36,288 bases of DNA, from NCBI GenBank assembly GCA_947626955.1, contig CANQUB010000012.1, forward strand, positions 1 through 36,288. Reading direction: 5' to 3'. Positions 30,769 through 36,288 of the stretch are shown here, in pieces (within the stretch, counting starts at the first letter, position 1; the number at the start of each line of letters is the position of its first letter). This DNA is from an uncultured Clostridia bacterium (GTDB lineage Bacteria > Bacillota > Clostridia > Christensenellales > UBA1242). Under the pieces are notes generated by a model that was not told the origin of the DNA, made no database searches, and saw only the letters and a program-made list of their open reading frames with translations. The position numbers were made by a program, and so were the translations under genes.

Positions 30769-30795
30769 AAAGACGCTGTGAAAACGGCGTCTTTT
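30769..30795 (+). terminator. Terminator of the RelB/RelE unit
   Basis: AAAGACGCTG (30769-30778) pairs with CGGCGTCTTT (30785-30794) with one wobble, a TGAAAA loop and a further T. It closes the toxin-antitoxin unit just before the tail hub gene, which therefore needs readthrough or antitermination. Confidence 0.75.
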
Positions 30796-30816
30796 CATAT
30801 AAAAACGGAGTGAAAC

Positions 30817-33800
30817 ATGCAAAATTATTATTGGAAAGTGTATTTGTGGAAAGACGGCAAGAGGGGCGACGACCTCACCAAATACGTCATGGCGCCTATC
30901 TTTTTAGAGGATAAGCTTGACGAAACGCTTGATACGGGCGAGATTATTTTAAAACGCATGCCCATATCAACCAAAACGGCTTACCCGCCCAAAACCAAGT
31001 TCCGCATAGAATGCTACCTTGACAAGGAGCACACCCAACAGCTTGACCATTGGGATATGGTTGTTGAACACGACGATGTGGAAGAGTACGTCGGTTGCCC
31101 GGACATCTGCACCCACCGCATACACCTCATAGAAGCGTCCGTTATAGCCCAAGGCATGCACGTTGACAACATAGCGCTTACCTACGAGCTGCAGGACGTC
31201 GATTTGAATTATAAGGTGGTAAATGACAGTTCTGGCGACTCACTAGATGCACTTGATAGAATTGAGGCGCAAGGCAACGGATGGGAACGTATAATACATG
31301 AAAATCAAGTAATAACTAGAGAAATGCTTGATGAAGTGGAAAAAACGGGCAACAATGAATTTGTATATTTTATCAATTCATATAATTATGTATGGCGCGA
31401 CTATGATGATTTAAAGTCATTAAAGACAAGGTATAACGCCTTAAATTCACATAGCATTGAGTTTACAATTCCGACTTTAATAATACAAGGTGCTAAAGAC
31501 GGGGAATGGGTGGACATTTGCGAGGCTCAAACTGAAACAACAATAATTATAAAACATTGTAGAGGTGATGAGATTTTAAGTAGTAAAGAACAAAAAATTA
31601 TTTGTGGGCCCACTAATTTATCTGAAACAACAAGTTATCCCGAATTATATCAAGTAAGAGAAATGTCGGGTCGTCGAGAGTATTATCCTACATCAATAGA
31701 TGGAATATCTTCTTACACTTATCTTGAAAACGGGACTTGGAATGAGCCCTTTGATTTTTCCGATCATTATTCACTCATTGACGGAGGTCCGACTCGTTCT
31801 TGTATATTTACATGGGAAAATGCTCAAGCAAAAAGTAAACGAATTACACTTGAAACGGAAATATTAACCGATGCACAACTTGCAGCGCATGAATATTTTA
31901 AATATGAAATTCATACAAGGGTGTATGATGAGAAAGTGTGGGTGGATGCCGAAATTGATGGGGATACACAGCATGTAATGTTACAAAGGGTATTTCCAAC
32001 TTATTATGAGACGAGGTCGCAAATATGGTACTATAATGGCCAATTTCATGTTTCCAGTTATCAACTTGAAAATACTCCTACATATCACGAATGGGTAAAT
32101 TGCAACGATATTTATTTTACAGCAGATTTTGAAGTAGGGGACACATCAACATTTGTTGACGGAGGTGCATTCCTGAAAAAAGCTGCGCCATATAATTGTC
32201 TACAGTTTTTGCAAAAGGCGTTGCTTACTGTCGACACACAAGTACTAGATATAAGGACGGAGTCTCTTGACGGATTAAAAGACAAATATCCCATATATGT
32301 GGATAATTCAGCACCAGATTATTGGAAAAATCAACTTGAGTCATGTCAGATGAATGAAACGGTGTTTGAGCAAAAAAACTTATGGGAAGTGCTCATTCAG
32401 ATAGGCTATTATCGTCATGCTATTCCGTATTTGGAATTTGCGGAGGATGGGACAGACCGCTTTGTGTTAAAGTTTCATCAGCTTGGCGACACAAAGCAAA
32501 AGACGGATAGTAACACCAAAATAACGGTGTTCAATAGTCGGAATCTATCCGATTATTTCACGCAATATGACAGCTATGTTACCAACTTTTTTTCACCTCA
32601 AAACGAGGTGGAAGAGTGGCTCGTTCCTAAAACCAGCGACAGCTCATATCTTGTGTCAAACGACACAGCAGAAATTCATACTAAGTATCCGATACAAGGA
32701 ATCAAGGAATTTGATTTAATTTATAATGGGCGTTCACATTCGGCATTAAACATGATTTTTGAGAAGGCGGTGTATCAAGTTTTAACGCCTTCAATAGAAA
32801 TAAGACCATCGAAGGCAAGCGCATTATATTATTCTTTAGGGGATAACAAAATTTTAGGATTAACTTATATTCCCCCGAACAAAAATAACGGGGATGACTC
32901 ATTTGCCTTAAAAAATATTTTAAGCTTATTATTCGGAACGAACCCTAACGGGGATATAAAATTTAATGATATACTGTTCCATATTAAATATATAGCAAAG
33001 GATAGCCTTAGAATATCGGAAGTACGCCCAGATATATTTAAATACATGAGAAGTTCTATGTATGAGAAATATCCGCACCATGAGCAGTTTTACGGCCAGC
33101 AGGATAAAATTGTGGACAGCGAGAGGTTTAGCGCCAACCTGTTTGGCAAGCTGATAAGGGTCGGCAATGCCGTGTATCAGCGGCAAGAGTATGTCAGCAA
33201 TGCGCAAGACAGGAAAGAGAGCGGCGACCTTGTTATGCTGGGCGTAGAACCCTACTATGTTACAGCGGTTGAAAATGAATGTTATGCGGACGCAATGTTG
33301 CAAAAGGTAACTTACTCTAAAAACTTCAACCAGCTGTCTAATATTGTAACAATTCCTAGCGAGCCTCGATTTTATGAGGTGAGCGAAAGGTCAGAAGTTA
33401 GGCGAGAAGTCCGCATTTTGGACTTTTTAACATTAACAACCAATGAGAAAGCGCCTCAAAAATCATCGATGTTCATTAAGGATAAATATTGGCAAAATTT
33501 TGTAAGAGGAACTATTTTTGCGGATACAGCATTAGAACCCCCGAATTTTGCTTATACAAGATTTCAGGTCGATAAAAAGCGTAAGCGTGCAGGATGTTCT
33601 ATTCCCGATGAAAAGTTGTTTCCAAGTTGTGAGGTTGAACGAAAAGGGGAAAATAGTATAGTTCCTAAAGCTTCTAGTGATCATATCGATGTTGTTTGCC
33701 CTCTCATGTGTTTCCCCCTTAAAAACGCAATTGTTTTTGAATGGGATATGGACGACAATTTTAAGGCTGGAGATAGTATTGATACTCAAACAAACGAGGC

Positions 33801-34407
33801 AAATGATACACTAGATCAAGCTTATTTTTCGATGACTCCTGTTAGATATTGCGACATCTTTGGGCGCGCTGATTTGTTTAGATTTGGGCTGTTTTATAAA
33901 AAGAATTGGGATATAAATCAAATTCGACGTCTCCCGTTTGTGGACGAGTCGGACGATTTTTTTAATACAAACGAAGTAATGTTTGAATTGCCGCCCAATT
34001 ATGCTATTGCACTTGATAAAGATAATAGAGAGGCATTATCTTTTAACTATCAAATAAATATGGTGCATAACGACCAGTTTTTAACTTTTGCAAATTTATT
34101 TGGATCAAAGGGTAGTCGATTGCGGATGTGTTTATTAAACACGGAGGTTCCTAAGTTCTCTGAAACTGTCCCACTAAAGGAACCAAACTTAATATATGAT
34201 AATGTATCATATTCTTTTGACGAAGGCAGCAATGCATTGCATGTAAAAATCGAAGTCCCAACAGGGATAAATATTAGCCAAGTAAAATCAATTGTTTTAT
34301 ACGAGGAGGATGCAGCATCTAAATATGCATATATATGTAGAAATGTTGCAAATAGAGATGATAATGACAAACTTAAAGATTGGTGGATATACCCAGCTAT
34401 TGATTAA
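30817..34407 (+). CDS. Tail hub / tail-tip protein with variable C-terminus
   Basis: This 1196-residue protein starts behind ACGGAGTG. The N-terminal 130 residues (YWKVYLWKDGKRGDDLT, then HWDMVVEHDDVEEYVG and CTHRIHLIEAS) look like the conserved hub part of tail-tip proteins. AT-rich blocks (about 31210-32390, 32640-33050, 33340-34407) alternate with GC-richer conserved blocks, so the gene is a mosaic. The last 140 residues (YAIALDKDNREALSFNYQIN at the start, LKDWWIYPAID at the end) are homologous to the detached domain at 35270-35752. This domain is the probable receptor-contacting tip. Its stop overlaps the antisense lipoprotein A gene by 11 bases. Confidence 0.85.
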   Translation: MQNYYWKVYLWKDGKRGDDLTKYVMAPIFLEDKLDETLDTGEIILKRMPISTKTAYPPKTKFRIECYLDKEHTQQLDHWDMVVEHDDVEEYVGCPDICTHRIHLIEASVIAQGMHVDNIALTYELQDVDLNYKVVNDSSGDSLDALDRIEAQGNGWERIIHENQVITREMLDEVEKTGNNEFVYFINSYNYVWRDYDDLKSLKTRYNALNSHSIEFTIPTLIIQGAKDGEWVDICEAQTETTIIIKHCRGDEILSSKEQKIICGPTNLSETTSYPELYQVREMSGRREYYPTSIDGISSYTYLENGTWNEPFDFSDHYSLIDGGPTRSCIFTWENAQAKSKRITLETEILTDAQLAAHEYFKYEIHTRVYDEKVWVDAEIDGDTQHVMLQRVFPTYYETRSQIWYYNGQFHVSSYQLENTPTYHEWVNCNDIYFTADFEVGDTSTFVDGGAFLKKAAPYNCLQFLQKALLTVDTQVLDIRTESLDGLKDKYPIYVDNSAPDYWKNQLESCQMNETVFEQKNLWEVLIQIGYYRHAIPYLEFAEDGTDRFVLKFHQLGDTKQKTDSNTKITVFNSRNLSDYFTQYDSYVTNFFSPQNEVEEWLVPKTSDSSYLVSNDTAEIHTKYPIQGIKEFDLIYNGRSHSALNMIFEKAVYQVLTPSIEIRPSKASALYYSLGDNKILGLTYIPPNKNNGDDSFALKNILSLLFGTNPNGDIKFNDILFHIKYIAKDSLRISEVRPDIFKYMRSSMYEKYPHHEQFYGQQDKIVDSERFSANLFGKLIRVGNAVYQRQEYVSNAQDRKESGDLVMLGVEPYYVTAVENECYADAMLQKVTYSKNFNQLSNIVTIPSEPRFYEVSERSEVRREVRILDFLTLTTNEKAPQKSSMFIKDKYWQNFVRGTIFADTALEPPNFAYTRFQVDKKRKRAGCSIPDEKLFPSCEVERKGENSIVPKASSDHIDVVCPLMCFPLKNAIVFEWDMDDNFKAGDSIDTQTNEANDTLDQAYFSMTPVRYCDIFGRADLFRFGLFYKKNWDINQIRRLPFVDESDDFFNTNEVMFELPPNYAIALDKDNREALSFNYQINMVHNDQFLTFANLFGSKGSRLRMCLLNTEVPKFSETVPLKEPNLIYDNVSYSFDEGSNALHVKIEVPTGINISQVKSIVLYEEDAASKYAYICRNVANRDDNDKLKDWWIYPAID

Positions 34408-34918
34408 GAGGTGGAAAATTTGAAAAAATCAACTTCTCTTCATATCTTGTGGTTTTCTCGTATAAAACAATATATCCGCTTGCCTCAATAAAAGTACATG
34501 AAGGATAAGTTCTTTTTATTCTAGTCCAATCATCGGCATCCATGTATGGCATAACATATTGTTCTCTTTGTTCTATAAGGAACCAATCATCTTCCAATGG
34601 CGTTCCGGACAAAAATAAATTGTGATTTACATACATGGTGTGGTCCCCATGATAATATGCACTGAACTTGTAAAATTCAGACGTGCTGTCTTTTTCGGTA
34701 TAAGAAGCGGAAATAGACAATATGTCGTTGGTACCTTTGTAATAAGTTACAGACCAATCTATATTATTGATGGTTTCATTAAAATGATATGTGATTAAGT
34801 TCTGTGTAGGTTTATCCAGTTGCTCCGCATTTTCGTCGGAAGCGCATCCCGTCAGGATGAAGCACAGCGCGCAGCTGAGCATTACGATAGTGGTGATAAA
34901 ACAAATGAACTTTTTCAT
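34397..34918 (-). CDS. Prophage lipoprotein A (superinfection exclusion candidate)
   Basis: This 173-residue protein starts at ATG 34918, seven bases after AGAGGT; the track start adds 17 residues without a ribosome site. The signal peptide (MKKFICFITTIVMLSCALCF) ends in the lipobox LTGC with Cys25, so it is a membrane-anchored surface lipoprotein. The mature part is a polar beta-rich domain (DWSVTYYKGTNDILSISASY) with no family I recognise. It converges with the hub gene and has its own strong promoter in the repeat. Position and expression fit exclusion lipoproteins such as Ltp of phage TP-J34; this role is inferred. Confidence 0.8.
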   Translation of the reverse strand: MKKFICFITTIVMLSCALCFILTGCASDENAEQLDKPTQNLITYHFNETINNIDWSVTYYKGTNDILSISASYTEKDSTSEFYKFSAYYHGDHTMYVNHNLFLSGTPLEDDWFLIEQREQYVMPYMDADDWTRIKRTYPSCTFIEASGYIVLYEKTTRYEEKLIFSNFPPLNQ

Positions 34919-34937
34919 AGCCATTACCTCTATGAAA

Positions 34938-34966
34938 ATAATAAGCACAAACGTCAAAATTGTCAA
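34938..34966 (-). promoter_or_regulatory. Sigma-70 promoter of lipoprotein A
   Basis: A copy of the promoter at 85-113: TTGACA (34961-34966), 17 bases, TATTAT (34938-34943) on the minus strand. It gives independent leftward expression of lipoprotein A. Confidence 0.8.
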
Positions 34967-35013
34967 CAAGCGGCAGAAAGGAGGAAGAAAATTTATTTCG
35001 GAGGAGGGCGAAA

Positions 35014-35244
35014 ATGAAAGACTATGAATATTTCAAAGCGCACCGTGATGAGCTGATAGAGAAATACCCCAACAAGTTTGTTGTCATCAAAAGTTGCGCC
35101 GTCGTCGCGGTGTATGACGCGTTTATGGAGGCATACAACGAAACGGTCAAGACCGAGGCGCTTGGCACGTTTATCATCCAACAGTGTGTAGACGATGACA
35201 GCACGGCGGCGCATTTTCATAACAGCAACGTTAAGTTTGCATGA
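35014..35244 (+). CDS. DUF5678-like small protein, copy 1
   Basis: This 76-residue protein is identical to the product at 161-391, with the same ribosome site. Unlike copy 2 it has no terminator after it: the repeat ends 18 bases after its stop and the detached hub domain begins at once. A transcript from here would therefore run into that domain. Its role is unknown; two exact copies in one genome are a consequence of the repeat. Confidence 0.75.
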   Translation: MKDYEYFKAHRDELIEKYPNKFVVIKSCAVVAVYDAFMEAYNETVKTEALGTFIIQQCVDDDSTAAHFHNSNVKFA

Positions 35245-35262
35245 GAAACACAATCAACAAAA

Positions 35263-35752
35263 ACTTCCGATGGCTGTCATAACTCCGAACGAGAGCGACT
35301 GCATTGCTTATCTTCCATCTCCGTACACGATAGGACTAGATAAAGATAATCGAGAGGAGCTTTCTTTCAACTATCAAATAAATCTATTGCATCGACCGAC
35401 GGAGGACGACACCGAGGACTTTATTACTTTTCCGAATCTTTTTGGACAAAAAGACGGCCCATTAAAACTCTTCTTCATGAGAGAACCACAAAGCCTATTT
35501 AATGGGAACATTAAATTGACACTTAATAGCACATTGGCAATTGAGGAGTGGAATACCCCAATTGAACATGATGATATTAATGCAATTGAGATTAAAATTA
35601 CCGCGCCGAAGAATGTCGCAGTTAAAGATATTCAGTCAATTGCTCTATGTTCAGTCGATAAAGATAATAGGGTTACAGCATATATCGTCAAAAATGTTCA
35701 GGGATACTCTGATGATGAAAAATTAAAAAGTTGGTGGATATATCCTGTATAA
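35263..35752 (+). pseudogene. Detached hub C-terminal domain (silent cassette)
   Basis: From ATG 35270 an open frame of 160 residues is homologous to the last 140 residues of the tail hub: YTIGLDKDNREELSFNYQIN against YAIALDKDNREALSFNYQIN, a shared NLFG, SIALCSVD against SIVLYEED, and LKSWWIYPV against LKDWWIYPA. The middle is diverged. No ribosome site precedes the ATG (ACAAAAACTTCCG), and the domain begins exactly where the repeat ends. I read it as a silent alternative tip for the hub, with intact reading frame, rather than a decayed gene. It could also be translated as a small free tip protein. Confidence 0.8.
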
Positions 35753-35763
35753 TAACCCCACGC

Positions 35764-36276
35764 TTATAACTCAAATATTATATTTTTGAGGCATTTGGAA
35801 TTGCCTAAATCAAATCCGACGACGATGTATTGATAGTCAGAAGAATTTATGCGCGGAGGACGGTACTCGACACTTTCATTAGGGTGAATGATTGTGTCAT
35901 TGTTTTTAGTGAACCATGTGAAATATTCGTCATCAATATATGAAACGCCTGCAAACGCAATGTTTCCAAGTGGGAAAGGCATCGGTGAGAGGTTCTTGAC
36001 AATAAATACTTCGAGCTGCTCTCTATTGTCCCACCCGACAAAAGTTACCTCAGCCATGATAGAGTTATTAGAATAAAGTGTCGCGGTTTCACCTTTTTTG
36101 TAAACTTTCATCGGTGCAGGTGCTTGTGATTGTAACGATTCGAGTTGTTCTTGAAGCTCTGATATTTGATTTTTAAGGGCATCAATTTCGTCCTCCTGCC
36201 CGCATCCCGTTAGGATGAAGCACAGCGCGCAGCTGAGCATTACGATAGTGGTGATAAAACAAATGAACTTTTTCAT
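35764..36276 (-). CDS. Prophage lipoprotein B (superinfection exclusion candidate)
   Basis: This 170-residue protein starts at ATG 36276, as in lipoprotein A. The signal peptide is identical to that of A through the lipobox Cys25 (LTGC); the mature sequence is unrelated. It has a coiled-coil stalk (IDALKNQISELQEQLESLQSQ) and a beta-sandwich (GETATLYSNNSIMAEVTFVGW, then EVFIVKNLSPMPFPLG) that resembles DUF4352-type domains. Its promoter lies at 85-113 across the contig junction. It is paired head-on with the detached hub domain, as A is with the intact hub gene. An exclusion role is inferred. Confidence 0.8.
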   Translation of the reverse strand: MKKFICFITTIVMLSCALCFILTGCGQEDEIDALKNQISELQEQLESLQSQAPAPMKVYKKGETATLYSNNSIMAEVTFVGWDNREQLEVFIVKNLSPMPFPLGNIAFAGVSYIDDEYFTWFTKNNDTIIHPNESVEYRPPRINSSDYQYIVVGFDLGNSKCLKNIIFEL

Positions 36277-36288
36277 AGCCATTACCTC
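36201..36288. repeat. Direct repeat copy R2 (left part) and terminal overlap
   Basis: Bases 36212-36288 equal bases 1-77, so the two ends of the window overlap by 77 bases. This length equals a common assembler k-mer, which suggests a contig closed to a circle. Bases 36201-36211 extend the repeat leftwards and contain the one base that differs from copy R1. Confidence 0.9.

Larger units (their letters stand above)
34843..35262. repeat. Direct repeat copy R1 (420 bp)
   Basis: Identical to 36201-36211 plus 1-409 of the closed circle except for one base (34853). The left border falls one base after the lipobox cysteine codon of the lipoprotein genes, and the right border 18 bases after the DUF5678 stop. 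The one mismatch is silent (Leu CTG or CTA). The near-perfect identity means recent duplication or ongoing homogenisation. The repeat period is 1358 bp. Confidence 0.95.

Noticed and set aside
34791-35027. Plus-strand ORF of 78 residues across the lipoprotein promoter
   Set aside because: Shadow of the antisense lipoprotein signal peptide and promoter; no ribosome site.
35195-35269. Frameshift fusion of DUF5678 to the detached hub domain
   Set aside because: The frame is open across the junction, but no slippery sequence is visible and the same frame in copy 2 leads into unrelated sequence; chance openness over 25 codons is enough.
1-36288. CRISPR array, tRNA genes, IS elements or a diversity-generating retroelement
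   Set aside because: No regular spaced repeats, no cloverleaf sequences, no transposase and no reverse transcriptase were seen; the tail-tip variation here does not rely on a retroelement.

Overview
This window looks like the complete genome of a temperate tailed phage, probably assembled from a metagenome. It is mosaic, of intermediate GC, and uses strong AGGAGG-type ribosome sites, TGA stops and the standard code. The RecT/YqaJ recombination genes, an ArpU-like late regulator, XRE/S24 repressors, an HK97-type capsid and lipoproteins with a signal-peptidase II site suggest a Firmicutes (Clostridia-like) host. That host call is an inference. Bases 1-77 equal bases 36212-36288, so the contig closes to a circle of 36,211 bp. 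The closing overlap lies inside a 409-bp repeat that occurs a second time at 34854-35262, so circularity and copy number both need read support.

Layout: 1-450 is a repeat carrying a lipoprotein promoter and a DUF5678 gene. 454-5278 holds tail fibre and receptor-binding genes, including a FucO-type alcohol dehydrogenase fold that has lost every metal ligand. 5359-7387 holds three membrane proteins in the place where a lysis module would be expected, with no recognisable endolysin. 7388-7647 is a candidate attP region. 7648-10383 is the leftward lysogeny operon (two tandem S24 repressors, a truncated KilA-N protein, integrase). 10384-10564 is the operator/promoter switch. 10565-18509 is the early region (Cro-like proteins, YqaJ exonuclease, DUF1351, RecT, replication protein, ASCH, GNAT, ArpU-like late regulator). 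18510-19642 holds a late promoter candidate, a two-gene accessory cassette and a terminator. 19643-29556 holds packaging and head genes (terminase, portal, PBECR-like nuclease, scaffold, capsid, connectors) and a likely tail protein. 29563-30135 is a small glycine-rich protein that may act as a minimal tape measure. 30163-30795 is a self-contained RelB/RelE moron. 30817-34407 is a 1196-aa tail hub. 34397-36288 is a hypervariable cassette region.

The most interesting part is the hub end. The hub gene is followed by an antisense lipoprotein gene (A), then the repeat, then a detached second version of the hub C-terminal domain, then a second antisense lipoprotein gene (B), then the repeat again. 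The two lipoproteins share promoter and signal peptide exactly up to the lipobox cysteine and are unrelated after it. Each hub C-terminal domain therefore travels with its own lipoprotein. I infer a cassette-exchange system that changes the tail tip and its matching, prophage-expressed exclusion lipoprotein together. The second notable item is the pseudo-dehydrogenase, joined in frame to a short tail-type leader peptide and also provided with its own strong internal start.
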